DNA of 64,000 nt from Lachnospiraceae bacterium KM106-2 (GTDB lineage Bacteria; Bacillota; Clostridia; Lachnospirales; Lachnospiraceae), in contig AP018794.1 of the NCBI GenBank assembly GCA_009731425.1, forward strand, positions 3,510,001 through 3,574,000. Direction: 5' to 3'. The notes beneath the pieces are model-generated. The model ran no database searches. It was not told the origin of the DNA and worked only from the letters and a program-made list of their open reading frames with translations. The position numbers and the translations under genes are program-made. This document shows positions 18,845-27,514 of this stretch, piece by piece. Position 1 is the stretch's first letter. Every line of letters begins with the position of its first letter.

Positions 18845-19684
18845 ATGGCAGGTAAATTATATTTATGTGCGACTCCGATTGGTAATTTGGATGATATCAC
18901 ATACCGAGTGTTAAAGACATTAGAGGAAGTAGATCTGATTGCAGCAGAGGATACACGACATAGCATTAAGTTATTAAATCATTTTGAGATCAAGACGCCA
19001 ATGACGAGTTATCATGAGTTTAACAAGATAGAGAAAGCAAAGGTGCTTGTAGAGAAGCTGAAAGAAGGAACGAATATTGCTTTGATCACAGATGCAGGAA
19101 CACCGGGTATTTCTGATCCAGGTGAAGAGATGGTTAAACAAGCTTATGAGGCAGGAATTGAAGTGACATCTCTCCCAGGTCCGGCAGCATGTATTACGGC
19201 ATTAACATTATCAGGATTAAGTACAAGAAGATTCTGTTTTGAAGCATTCTTGCCTACGGATAAAAAGGAAAAGAAAGCGATTCTTGAGGAGTTAAAAACA
19301 GAAACACGTACTATCATCATGTATGAGGCACCACATCGTTTAGTTCGTACGTTAGAGGAATTAACTTCTGAGTTAGGAAATCGAAGAATTACAATTTGTA
19401 GAGAATTAACAAAGAAATATGAGACTGTGTTTACGACTACATTAGAGGAAGCTCTTGCATATTATCAAAATAATGATCCAAAAGGTGAATGTGTGATCGT
19501 GATTGAAGGGCGTCTTCGTTCTGAATTAAAAGAAGAAGAAACGAAAAAATGGATGGAAATGTCGTTAGAAGAGCACATGGATGTTTATTTAAATCAAGGA
19601 TATGCAAAGAAAGAAGCTATGAAGTTAGTAGCAAATGATCGAGGAATCTCGAAGAGAGATGTATATCAGCAATTGTTAGACTAA
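18845..19684 (+). CDS. rsmI: 16S rRNA (cytidine-1402-2'-O)-methyltransferase
   Basis: 279 aa tetrapyrrole-methylase-fold protein. Family landmarks: LYLCATPIGNLDDITYR at the N-terminus, AAEDTRHSIKLLNHF, TDAGTPGISDPGEE near 82-95, SLPGPAACITALTLSG, and MYEAPHRLVRTLEEL near 161-175. It 2'-O-methylates C1402 in the decoding centre. Full length. Last gene of the yaaR operon, closed by a long composite hairpin. Confidence 0.96.
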   Translation: MAGKLYLCATPIGNLDDITYRVLKTLEEVDLIAAEDTRHSIKLLNHFEIKTPMTSYHEFNKIEKAKVLVEKLKEGTNIALITDAGTPGISDPGEEMVKQAYEAGIEVTSLPGPAACITALTLSGLSTRRFCFEAFLPTDKKEKKAILEELKTETRTIIMYEAPHRLVRTLEELTSELGNRRITICRELTKKYETVFTTTLEEALAYYQNNDPKGECVIVIEGRLRSELKEEETKKWMEMSLEEHMDVYLNQGYAKKEAMKLVANDRGISKRDVYQQLLD

Positions 19685-19696
19685 AAAAGAATAAAA

Positions 19697-19784
19697 AATA
19701 ATAAAAGGTTGTATTCAAAGAGAATTAGTAAATAATATGTATAGGGACTAATTCTCTTTTTTAAGAATACAACCTTTTATTATT
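19697..19784. terminator. long two-tier bidirectional terminator between rsmI and abrB
   Basis: The outer stem of 20 perfect base pairs (19697-19716 with 19765-19784) encloses an inner stem of 13 pairs (19717-19729 with 19747-19759), separated only by a five-base bulge. A-rich and T-rich flanks on both sides allow termination of the convergent rsmI and abrB transcripts. Its 33-bp total is far longer than needed for termination. Confidence 0.85.
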
Positions 19785-19824
19785 AGGGGAGTAATAAAAT
19801 TTTTATTACCTATGAACTAAATAA

Positions 19825-20082
19825 TTAATCGATGATACCAGCTAATTTAGCTAATTGTACGATAGATTCTTTGGATACTTTCTTACCACAGTAATCGAAT
19901 AATTCGTTTTTCTCACCGTTGAAAATATCAGTTGGTTCGTATTTCTGTAATACGATTCTGTCTTCGTCAACGAAAATTTCCAATGGATCTCTTTCGCTTA
20001 CGCCTAATGTTCTTCTTAATTCGATAGGAAGTGTGATACGACCTAATTCATCTAGTTTTCTTACGATACCTGTACTTTTCAT
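19825..20082 (-). CDS. abrB: AbrB/SpoVT family transition-state regulator
   Basis: 85 aa. N-terminal swapped-hairpin DNA-binding domain of the SpoVT-AbrB type: KSTGIVRKLDELGRITLPIELRRTLG, then the DPLEIFVDED stretch. The C-terminal part has LFDYCGKKVSKE, resembling the AbrB oligomerisation region with its Cys. It binds AT-rich promoters and represses post-exponential genes in Bacillus. The position after rsmI in opposite orientation is the same as in B. subtilis. AAGGAGCAAGT precedes the start. An AT-rich 15-bp inverted repeat stands about 120 bases upstream. Confidence 0.92.
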   Translation of the reverse strand: MKSTGIVRKLDELGRITLPIELRRTLGVSERDPLEIFVDEDRIVLQKYEPTDIFNGEKNELFDYCGKKVSKESIVQLAKLAGIID

Positions 20083-20704
20083 AATACTTGCTCCTTTTGT
20101 ATAAATTCATCAAGCTTTTTGCTTGTATCTAAAATATAAAATAACACTCAAACCAATTAAAGTCAATTTAAATTCTTAATATGATATAGCATTATTTTAA
20201 GCACCATTTATTTACTTTTGAAAAACGTAAAAAAAGTAAATAAATGTATATAAACATAAAATACTTTAATATTAAGTAAAACCCCGTAAATTCAAGGGGT
20301 TACATAACAATAAAAAGAAAAAAATGGAAAAACGGAATGAAATAAATGAGCAAAATAGGTGGAATTAGTAAAAACATTATATTATTAAAAAAATGTAAAA
20401 TTAACTCAAAAATTTTGCTTTTGCTGTACTGCGCTAAAGTGCGTTTTTGCAATAATCATTTAATTATCAAGCATTTGCTAAATTGTTCGAATAGACAGTC
20501 AATTATCACAATTTCAGATATCGTGAAATTTTTGAGACAAGCGAATAAAATGGTAATAACTGTAATATAAATATCATAATTCATAACGGTTATTTTGAAT
20601 CAGATATAACGCCATAAAAAAGTGCTAACTCTAACACCAGTTCTTGTGGGGATAGCATGAAAAAATGTGAAAATATTACCAAAAAAATGGTAGGGGGTTT
20701 TGAA
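20083..20704. other. 622-base AT-rich intergenic region between abrB and spmA
   Basis: No convincing gene is seen; an open frame at 20346-20570 lacks a ribosome site and has no recognisable fold. The region holds a perfect 15-bp inverted repeat (20205-20246), a short GC hairpin AACCCC/GGGGTT at 20280-20301, and the control regions of the divergent abrB and spmA genes. A sporulation promoter for spmA could not be identified with confidence. Confidence 0.6.
20205..20246. repeat. perfect 15-bp AT-rich inverted repeat upstream of abrB
   Basis: CATTTATTTACTTTT (20205-20219) is exactly complementary to 20232-20246, with a 12-base spacer. There is no terminator T-tract after it on either strand. 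It lies 123 bases before the abrB start, where an autoregulatory or sporulation-regulator site would be expected. Confidence 0.75.
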
Positions 20705-21301
20705 ATGTTGAACTATTTGTGGGGATTTATGATCATCATTGGTGTGGTAGTTGGAATTTTGAACGGAAATATTGCGGATGTTAGTACAAATACATTAAAT
20801 TCTGCTAAAGAAGCAATCACTTTATGTATTACAATGGTTGGAATTATGGCTATGTGGACGGGCTTAATGCAGGTAGCGAAGGCTTCTGGCATTATTGATG
20901 GATTGACTAAAAAATTGAAGCCTATCCTTCGGTTATTATTTCCTGATATCCCAAGAGATCACATCGTAAATGAGTACATAGCATCTAATATGATCGCAAA
21001 TTTCCTAGGGCTTGGCTGGGCAGCAACACCGATGGGATTAAAAGCAATGGGTGAGTTGAAGAAATTAAATCATTCAAGCGAGATTGCCAGTTGTGACATG
21101 TGTACATTTTTAATTATCAATATTTCATCGTTGCAGCTGGTTCCGGTAAATATCATTGCTTATCGATCGCAGTATCAGTCAGTGAACCCGGCAGAGATTC
21201 TAACAGCGGCTATTATAACTACATTCTTCTCCACTTTAGTGGGAGTCGCTTTTTCAATTATTGCAAGAAAGTCTGTCCAAAAACATCAATCAGGGAGGTA
21301 A
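20705..21301 (+). CDS. spmA: spore maturation protein A
   Basis: 199 aa membrane protein of the nucleoside-transporter gate family. Hydrophobic segments run from residue 1 to 25, 40-62, 110-140 and 155-190. The gate motif is NMIANFLGLGWAATPMGLKAM. In B. subtilis SpmA and SpmB are needed for full dehydration of the spore core. The start at 20705 is chosen because GGGGG lies about eight bases upstream and the product then has the usual length; an in-frame ATG at 20657 would add 16 polar residues. Co-transcribed with spmB (three-base gap). Confidence 0.93.
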   Translation: MLNYLWGFMIIIGVVVGILNGNIADVSTNTLNSAKEAITLCITMVGIMAMWTGLMQVAKASGIIDGLTKKLKPILRLLFPDIPRDHIVNEYIASNMIANFLGLGWAATPMGLKAMGELKKLNHSSEIASCDMCTFLIINISSLQLVPVNIIAYRSQYQSVNPAEILTAAIITTFFSTLVGVAFSIIARKSVQKHQSGR

Positions 21302-21304
21302 GAT

Positions 21305-21835
21305 ATGAGTTTTCTATTATATGTATCAGACTATATTATTCCCTTACTTATATTTATCATTGTAGGTTATGGTCTACTGTGTAAAATTAGTATCTATGAT
21401 GAGTTCGTAAAGGGAGCTAAGGATGGACTTAAAGTGGTAGTGGGCATTGTACCTACACTAGTAGGATTGATGATCGCAATTGGCATCCTGCGTTCCTCTG
21501 GTGCGCTGGATATGATCGCAAATGCGACTAAGCCTTTTGTCGATAAGCTTTTATTCCCTGCGCAGTTAGTACCTCTTGTAATCGTAAAGATGTTTTCGTC
21601 TTCAGCAGCAATTAGTTTATTGCTAGATATTTTTAAGCAATATGGACCGGATTCCTATTATGGAAGATTGGCATCAATTATTATGAGTTGTACAGAGACT
21701 ATTTTTTATACAATGGCAATTTATTTTATGACGGCTGGTGTGAAGAAGACTAGATATACGTTAGTAGGTGCATTGATCGCAACTTTTGCCGGTGTAGTAG
21801 GAAGCGTAATCATCACAAAGTTAGTGTTTGGATAG
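21305..21835 (+). CDS. spmB: spore maturation protein B
   Basis: 176 aa membrane protein with a starting hydrophobic segment (residues 4-26) and the gate-domain motif KMFSSSAAISLLLDIFKQYGPDSYYGRLASIIMSCTETIFYT in its middle. It matches SpmB, the partner of SpmA in spore core dehydration. GGGAGGTAAG precedes the start. A terminator follows. Confidence 0.93.
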   Translation: MSFLLYVSDYIIPLLIFIIVGYGLLCKISIYDEFVKGAKDGLKVVVGIVPTLVGLMIAIGILRSSGALDMIANATKPFVDKLLFPAQLVPLVIVKMFSSSAAISLLLDIFKQYGPDSYYGRLASIIMSCTETIFYTMAIYFMTAGVKKTRYTLVGALIATFAGVVGSVIITKLVFG

Positions 21836-21921
21836 CATGGGCTTGACTTTGTAGGGGCACATTGCTATACTTCTTTTGGGAATGAAGATCTCCCATGGAT
21901 AAAACCTAAACCGCATTTTAT

Positions 21922-21964
21922 GCTGATGACTTCTGTCGTAAGGACAGGGTTATCAGCTTTTTTT
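21922..21964 (+). terminator. terminator after spmAB
   Basis: GCTGATGAC (21922-21930) pairs with 21949-21957, with an inner CTGTC/GACAG stem (21933-21937 with 21943-21947), followed by seven T's at 21958-21964. It lies 87 bases after the spmB stop. Confidence 0.85.
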
Positions 21965-22029
21965 GTTTTAGAAACATATTTTATGTGATTGTCGGAATTA
22001 GGGTAAAGTAAGAAAAAGGAGGAAGAGAT

Positions 22030-23211
22030 ATGTTAGTAAGTTTAGCAATTTTATTTTTATGTGCATTAGTACTCGGAGAATGCTGTACAAAGCTGAAACT
22101 GCCTAAATTATTAGGTATGTTGGTTACTGGAATTATACTAGGACCTTTTTGCTTGAAATTAATAGCTCCTTCTATATTAAATATTTCAGCAGAGTTAAGA
22201 AAAATTGCATTAGTGATCATTTTGATCAGAGCAGGACTTTCTTTAAATATTAAGCAGCTAAAGAAAGCAGGGAGGCCGGCAGTGCTATTATGTTTTGTGC
22301 CAGCTTGCTTTGAGATAGTGGGAGTAATGGTTGGGGGACGCTTATTATTAGGACTCTCCTTACTAGAAGGAGCATTATTAGGTTCCGTACTTGCGGCAGT
22401 ATCACCGGCAGTTATTGTACCAAGGATGATCCACTTAATTGAGAAAGGCTATGGTGAGGAGCGAGCAATACCACAAATGATCATGGCAGGGGCATCGGTT
22501 GATGATGTTTTTGTTATTACCATATTTACAGCACTTTGTTCTTTAGTAAAAGGACAGGGGATGTCTTATACTTCATTTGTAAGAATTCCATTTGCAATTA
22601 TAGTTGGGATATTGGCAGGATGTGTAGTAGGCTGGATCTTATATAAGTTATTTACAAGAATTCATATTAGAGATACGGTAAAAGTATTGATCATACTAAG
22701 TGTTTGTTTTCTATTAAGTGGTCTGGAAGAATCAATCGAGAAGGTCATACCATTCTCCGGATTGATCGGTGTTATGGCATTAGGAGCTTTTTACTATAAT
22801 AGAAATTATGAAGTAGCAGGGAGATTATCAGCCAAGTTCTCGAAGATATGGATTGGAGCGGAAATCCTCCTATTTGTATTAGTTGGGGCAAGCGTTGATA
22901 CTTCGTATCTTGTGAAGGCAGGAGTTACCGCCATTTTAGTTGTATTGATCGGGTTAGTATTTCGAATGGCAGGAGTGGGATGCTGTGTTACAGGAACTCA
23001 GCTTAATAAGAAAGAAAGGCTGTTTAGTATGATTGCCTACACTCCTAAAGCAACTGTACAGGCTGCGATAGGAGCAACTCCATTAGCAATGGGATTCTCA
23101 TGTGGCAATATCATATTAGTGACTGCGATCGTAGCCATTTTATTAACGGCTCCGTTAGGCGCAGTCGGTGTTGATCTAACCTATAAGAAGCTATTAGAAC
23201 GAGAAGAGTAA
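22030..23211 (+). CDS. cation:proton antiporter (CPA family, NhaP-like)
   Basis: 393 aa, about 12 hydrophobic segments with short loops, typical of the sodium/proton exchanger domain. The conserved central parts are seen: RAGLSLNIKQLKK near 73 and the discontinuous-helix region AGASVDDVFVITIFT near 155-170 with its Asp-Asp pair. Ion selectivity (Na+, K+ or other) is not predictable. There is no TrkA or other regulatory C-terminal domain. A GGAGG site lies nine bases before the start. The gene ends two bases from the convergent LacI-type regulator. Confidence 0.88.
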   Translation: MLVSLAILFLCALVLGECCTKLKLPKLLGMLVTGIILGPFCLKLIAPSILNISAELRKIALVIILIRAGLSLNIKQLKKAGRPAVLLCFVPACFEIVGVMVGGRLLLGLSLLEGALLGSVLAAVSPAVIVPRMIHLIEKGYGEERAIPQMIMAGASVDDVFVITIFTALCSLVKGQGMSYTSFVRIPFAIIVGILAGCVVGWILYKLFTRIHIRDTVKVLIILSVCFLLSGLEESIEKVIPFSGLIGVMALGAFYYNRNYEVAGRLSAKFSKIWIGAEILLFVLVGASVDTSYLVKAGVTAILVVLIGLVFRMAGVGCCVTGTQLNKKERLFSMIAYTPKATVQAAIGATPLAMGFSCGNIILVTAIVAILLTAPLGAVGVDLTYKKLLEREE

Positions 23212-23212
23212 G

Positions 23213-24241
23213 TTAGAGGGGGTTGTTTTTTAGCATAGTTGTCTGTCCGAGATTTAGGTAGGGCAGAGTAATAAAACTTTGGACTTGAAGAGCTGGATTA
23301 TGAACTTTTTGAAGAATGATATTTCCGGCTTCTCGCCCCATATCATAAACATTAATATCAATTACCGTTGGCTGTGGTGTAATGATAGTTGAGTAAGGAT
23401 AACTATCGAAGGTTAGAAGCGCGATTTCAGAAGGAATTTTGAGATTGCAGAATTCAATCGCTTTCATCACACCAACGGTAATTGTATTATTCTCACAAAC
23501 GATGGCACGAGGAGGCTTCTTTGACTTAAGGATATCTAGTGCACAGTCATAACTGTCCTTTACGGAAGAATCCGTGTATCCAATGAGAGAGTCGGGAACA
23601 GAGTAACCATAGTCGTACATAGAACTTAGAAATCCTTTTTGTCGTTGAATAGATATGTAGTCAGTTGTTTTGCCACCAATGAAAGCAACATTGGTATATC
23701 CGCAGGCAAGCATATGTTTGGCTGCATATTGTCCGGCAAGAGCATGGTTCGTATCAACCCAGCATAGTTGGCTATTATTATCCGGTCTGCCAATGATAAT
23801 ATGTGGATACTGCTTTTCTATAATAAGTTCAGTGCATTCTTTTGTGAAAGAGGAACCGTGAATGATGATTCCATCAGCGAGTTGCTTTGAGATGATCGTA
23901 TGAATCCGCTCACCAGGATTCGATTCGTTTGAGCTATCGATCAGAGTCATGGTATAGCCGGCTTCTGTTAGTCTTTGATTAGCGCCACACATGATAGCGA
24001 ACATATGTGGATTTAGATAGGCTGCATCTTTATTTAGAGCAGCTAGAAATACAATATTATTCGTAGAGCCTTTTGCAAAGTTTACCGCACGGGCATTTGG
24101 CGTATAATGTAATTTCTCAATTGCGGCATTTACTTTGGAAACCGTTGTACTAGATATTGTTGTCCAATTATTGAGTACTTTTGAAACGGTTGAGATAGAA
24201 ACGCCCGCTTCTTTTGCGACATCACGTATCGTTACAGACAT
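23213..24241 (-). CDS. LacI/MalR-family transcriptional regulator
   Basis: 343 aa: helix-turn-helix VTIRDVAKEAGVSISTVSKVLNN at residues 3-25, hinge FAKGSTNN near 55, then a periplasmic-binding-like sensor domain. The start at 24241 follows GAAGGGG; the frame is open for 23 more codons upstream but they precede the ribosome site. It is divergent from the malto-oligosaccharide transport genes and very likely controls them in response to a maltodextrin-type ligand. A candidate operator half-site lies in its own promoter region, suggesting autoregulation. Confidence 0.93.
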   Translation of the reverse strand: MSVTIRDVAKEAGVSISTVSKVLNNWTTISSTTVSKVNAAIEKLHYTPNARAVNFAKGSTNNIVFLAALNKDAAYLNPHMFAIMCGANQRLTEAGYTMTLIDSSNESNPGERIHTIISKQLADGIIIHGSSFTKECTELIIEKQYPHIIIGRPDNNSQLCWVDTNHALAGQYAAKHMLACGYTNVAFIGGKTTDYISIQRQKGFLSSMYDYGYSVPDSLIGYTDSSVKDSYDCALDILKSKKPPRAIVCENNTITVGVMKAIEFCNLKIPSEIALLTFDSYPYSTIITPQPTVIDINVYDMGREAGNIILQKVHNPALQVQSFITLPYLNLGQTTMLKNNPL

Positions 24242-24283
24242 GAAAACATCCCCTTCTAAAAAATTACATAAATTTATAAATAT

Positions 24284-24310
24284 AGTATAGCACTTTCCTA
24301 ACAAAGTCAA
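24284..24310 (-). promoter_or_regulatory. promoter of the LacI-type regulator
   Basis: Read on the minus strand: TTGACT (24305-24310) and the extended element TGCTATACT with its TATACT at 24284-24289, spaced 15 bases. The half-site TAGGAAA (24294-24300) falls in the spacer. The short spacing is offset by the extended -10. Confidence 0.45.
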
Positions 24311-24402
24311 TTAAAATTACCAAAATTAGGTTGAAAGAGTTGGAGGAATACGGTAAAAATATACTAAAGAAGTAAATGAAATCTATTAATTCAAAAAATG
24401 CA

Positions 24403-24420
24403 TAGGAAACTGATTTCCTA
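24403..24420. promoter_or_regulatory. candidate LacI-family operator upstream of the sugar-binding protein gene
   Basis: TAGGAAACTGATTTCCTA is an inverted repeat of seven bases per arm around a four-base centre, immediately before the GGAGG site of the binding-protein gene. LacI-family operators are palindromes of this size. The same half-site recurs at 24294-24300 in the regulator's promoter. Confidence 0.5.
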
Positions 24421-24434
24421 AAGGAGGAGCGTTT

Positions 24435-25688
24435 ATGAAAAGATTTATTAGTTTTTTACTATGTCTTCTAATGATCACTAGTTTACTTGCTGGATGTGGA
24501 ACAAAGAAAACAACGACAAAATCGGGAAAGACCGATACCAAGGGAAAGGCAGAACCGGTTACAATTACGGTATGGCATGACGGGGATGAAGCCATTATGA
24601 AAACAATTGAAACAAAGCTGAATGATTCCCTGAAAAAGGATCAGATCACCGTTAAGTTTGAAAAGAAAACCGGTTTATCAGATCAATTAAAGTTATATGG
24701 TAATGATGCTTCAAATGGACCAGATATGTATTTCTATGCACATGATTCACTAGGAACTTTTGTTGAAATGGGTGTATTAGCAAAGATTACGGATGTGGTC
24801 GGTGAGGACACGATGAAAGATTTAATCCCTATGACAGTAGATGCATGTAAATATAAGAATGATCAATACTTACTGCCAATTTACTTCGAAACCTTATTAT
24901 TTATGTATAACAAGGATTTATGGAAGGGTGAAGTTCCTTCTACAACCGATGAATTATATGATTATATGGTTAAGAATACGGATACAAAGGCTTCTAAATA
25001 TGCAGTTGTAAACCAGCATTCTACGGCTTATAATGTAGCACCAGTTATCAATGGATTTGGAGCTTCTGTTTTAGATGAGAAGAATCAGCCAGCTTTGAAT
25101 AGTCAAGAGATGATCGATGCAGTTACATATAATAATAAATTTGCCAAATTACAGGCAGATGGCGATTACAATACGGTATCTACTTTATTCAATGAGAAGA
25201 AAGCTGCCGCTATTGTAGGTGGTCCATGGTTAGTTTCAGGAATTAAGAAGGCAGGAATTAATGTAGCATATAAATCATTATCAGATTTTAAGCTTCCTAA
25301 TGGAAATCCATTAGCTCCTTATTCAGGAGTACAGGGGATTGGTATTATGAAACACTCTGTTGAAGAAAAGAAAGATGCATTAAAGAAAGTACTTGAAGTT
25401 TTAGCAAAGCCAGAAGTAGGAGTTGAGTTAGTAAAAACATGTAACTGTGCACCAGCTAATACAAAGTCTTATGATGATCCTGAAGTAGCTAAAAATGAAA
25501 TGGTAGAAGCAATTAAGAAAACAGCTGATACGGCTAAACCAATGCCTAATGTCCCACAGATCTCTGTTATGTGGACCCCTACAGAGGCTATGTTAGCAGC
25601 TATCAATAAATCTAATGTGAAAGATATTAAGAAGGCTGCAGATAAAGCACAAAAAGATGCGGAGTCCGCAGTTGCAGATATGAAATAG
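24435..25688 (+). CDS. malto-oligosaccharide ABC transporter, substrate-binding lipoprotein (MalE-like)
   Basis: 417 aa. Lipoprotein signal with lipobox LLAG and Cys21, then a Thr/Lys-rich linker to about 45. The extracellular solute-binding family 1 fold follows (TITVWHDGDEAIMKTIE..., GPDMYFYAHDSLGTFVEMG, ...AAAIVGGPWLVSGI). It is anchored outside the membrane and hands sugar to the two permeases behind it. The substrate is inferred to be maltodextrin from the two GH13 enzymes in the same operon. AAAGGAGGAG precedes the start. Confidence 0.92.
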   Translation: MKRFISFLLCLLMITSLLAGCGTKKTTTKSGKTDTKGKAEPVTITVWHDGDEAIMKTIETKLNDSLKKDQITVKFEKKTGLSDQLKLYGNDASNGPDMYFYAHDSLGTFVEMGVLAKITDVVGEDTMKDLIPMTVDACKYKNDQYLLPIYFETLLFMYNKDLWKGEVPSTTDELYDYMVKNTDTKASKYAVVNQHSTAYNVAPVINGFGASVLDEKNQPALNSQEMIDAVTYNNKFAKLQADGDYNTVSTLFNEKKAAAIVGGPWLVSGIKKAGINVAYKSLSDFKLPNGNPLAPYSGVQGIGIMKHSVEEKKDALKKVLEVLAKPEVGVELVKTCNCAPANTKSYDDPEVAKNEMVEAIKKTADTAKPMPNVPQISVMWTPTEAMLAAINKSNVKDIKKAADKAQKDAESAVADMK

Positions 25689-25702
25689 TTTCATTCAATA
25701 TG

Positions 25703-25732
25703 AGTCGGCGGTGCAAAGCGGCATCGTCGACT
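25703..25732 (+). other. intercistronic hairpin between the binding protein and permease genes
   Basis: A 12-bp stem (25703-25714 with 25721-25732, two G-T pairs) and an AAAGCG loop, without a T-run. It is probably not a full terminator. A structure in this position commonly stabilises the upstream mRNA, so that the binding protein is made in excess over the permeases. Confidence 0.55.
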
Positions 25733-25763
25733 TACTTCTAACTAGAAAGGATGAACAGACAAG

Positions 25764-26654
25764 ATGAAGAATAAGAAGAAGTTAATGCCATGGCTTTTTT
25801 CCTTCCCCTCTCTTATTTTGATCGCGCTAATCATTATCTTCCCTATCTTATATACCGGATATATTTCCTTCACTAATATGAATCTATATCACTGGTTTGA
25901 TTTCAAGATGATAGGATTTGATAACTATATAAGGGCTTTATTAAAATTAGATTCTGGATTCTTAATGGCATTAGTAGTAACCGTATTATGGACTGTGCTC
26001 AATATGATCTTACAGGTGATCGCGGCCTATTTCATTGCATTAGGATTAAATCATAAAGGGTTGAAACTTAGTCGGGTTTATAAGACGTTACTAATGTTTC
26101 CTTGGGCTATGCCAGCATATGTATCCATTTTATTATGGCGTGTCGGAATGTTTAATACAGAATTTGGTCTATTAAATCAGATACTAAAAACATTTGGTTT
26201 ATCAGAGATTAATTTCTTATCGACTAATGTGCCAGCTTTTATTTCTTGTATGGTCCTAAATCTTTGGATGGCACTTCCTTTTATGATCATGATGATCGAT
26301 GGAGCAATGCAGAGTATCGATCAGAGTTATTATGAGAGCGCAAAGCTAGACGGAGCAGGATTCTTTGCACGGAATAAATATATTACGATACCGGCAATTA
26401 AGCCAATTATGGCACCAGCAGTCATTATGACTACATTCACTACATTTAAACAATTTGATATCGTATATTTGCTGACGAGACAGAAGGGTGCCTTAACAGG
26501 AGCAACGTTCCAGACTATATTAACTTATTCCCATGAGAATGCCTTTGTTTCGAATAACTATGGCTTGTCTTCAGCAGTATCTATTATCATTTTTATCATT
26601 ATTATTTTATTTTCATTATATACGAATCGGAGTTTAAAGGAGGAGAACCAATGA
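25764..26654 (+). CDS. malto-oligosaccharide ABC transporter permease (MalF-like)
   Basis: 296 aa, six hydrophobic segments. The cytoplasmic EAA loop is ESAKLDGAGFFARNKYITIPAIKP near 192-215, which docks on the transport ATPase. It forms the channel together with the following MalG-like permease, which it overlaps by four bases. AGAAAGG stands 13 bases before the start, a little far. Confidence 0.93.
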   Translation: MKNKKKLMPWLFSFPSLILIALIIIFPILYTGYISFTNMNLYHWFDFKMIGFDNYIRALLKLDSGFLMALVVTVLWTVLNMILQVIAAYFIALGLNHKGLKLSRVYKTLLMFPWAMPAYVSILLWRVGMFNTEFGLLNQILKTFGLSEINFLSTNVPAFISCMVLNLWMALPFMIMMIDGAMQSIDQSYYESAKLDGAGFFARNKYITIPAIKPIMAPAVIMTTFTTFKQFDIVYLLTRQKGALTGATFQTILTYSHENAFVSNNYGLSSAVSIIIFIIIILFSLYTNRSLKEENQ

Positions 26655-27496
26655 GTGGAAGAAAAGCAAAAAATATAGTTGGTTTATCACTTTTAAATTT
26701 AATATTTATTATCTTATGCATTATCGCATTACTACCAATCATCTATGCATTATCACTTTCTTTGAGTGGAGATAGTGGAGCCTTATCTTCTCATTTTTCT
26801 CTACTGCCAAGTAAGATTTCACTAGCCAATTATCAAGCCATCTTAACAGAAAAACCATTTTTGCAATGGCTGAGTAATTCATTGCAATTAAGTGTAGCAA
26901 CCATGGTGATCTCTATTGGATTTGGAGTATTAGCCGCCTATGCATGTTCTAGATTCCGCTTCCGCGGTCGTAGAACGATGTTAATGATGTTGCTCTTATT
27001 GAATGCATTTCCACAGATTTTATCGATGTTCGCAATCTTTCGATTATTTAAGGATATGAACTTGATCGATAGTAAGATAGGTCTTGTTATTATTTATGCA
27101 GGAACAATGTGCATTTTTAGTATTTGGAATATGAAAGGGTATTTTGATACGATACCGGTTGAGATTGAAGAGGCATCAAAGATTGATGGAGCAAGTGATA
27201 TGAAGCTTTTGTTTAAGATCGTTCTTCCTTTAGCAAGGCCAGCGATCATTGTAACATCAGTTATGGTATTGATCTTTGTATGGAATGAATATCTGTTTGC
27301 AACGACATTTATGTTGAATGAACATAGTTATACATTAGCAGGTGGGTTATACCAGCTACAGTCTAGTGACTATAGCAGAAGCTGGCCTATGTTTTCGGCA
27401 GCAGCAATATTGGTATCGATTCCAATATTGATCATATTTTTCTGTATTCAAAAGTACATGGTGTCCGGTTTGACAGCAGGAGGAGTAAAAGGTTAG
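26651..27496 (+). CDS. malto-oligosaccharide ABC transporter permease (MalG-like)
   Basis: 281 aa, six hydrophobic segments, with the EAA loop EEASKIDGASDMKLLFKIVLPLARP near 172-197. Translation is coupled to the upstream permease through ATGA. No MalK-type ATPase gene is in this operon, so a shared ATPase encoded elsewhere must be used; the MsmX ATPase of Bacillus works that way. Confidence 0.93.
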   Translation: MSGRKAKNIVGLSLLNLIFIILCIIALLPIIYALSLSLSGDSGALSSHFSLLPSKISLANYQAILTEKPFLQWLSNSLQLSVATMVISIGFGVLAAYACSRFRFRGRRTMLMMLLLLNAFPQILSMFAIFRLFKDMNLIDSKIGLVIIYAGTMCIFSIWNMKGYFDTIPVEIEEASKIDGASDMKLLFKIVLPLARPAIIVTSVMVLIFVWNEYLFATTFMLNEHSYTLAGGLYQLQSSDYSRSWPMFSAAAILVSIPILIIFFCIQKYMVSGLTAGGVKG

Positions 27497-27514
27497 AGAG
27501 GAGTATGGCAGACT

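Noticed and set aside
19697-19784. Insertion-sequence end or MITE
   Set aside because: No target-site duplication or transposase is seen; position between convergent genes and flanking A/T tracts fit a terminator.
20346-20570. 74-codon open frame upstream of spmA
   Set aside because: No ribosome binding site, AT-driven composition, no recognisable fold.
24242-24310. Extension of the LacI regulator N-terminus
   Set aside because: The 23 added codons precede the ribosome site and are not part of the helix-turn-helix domain.
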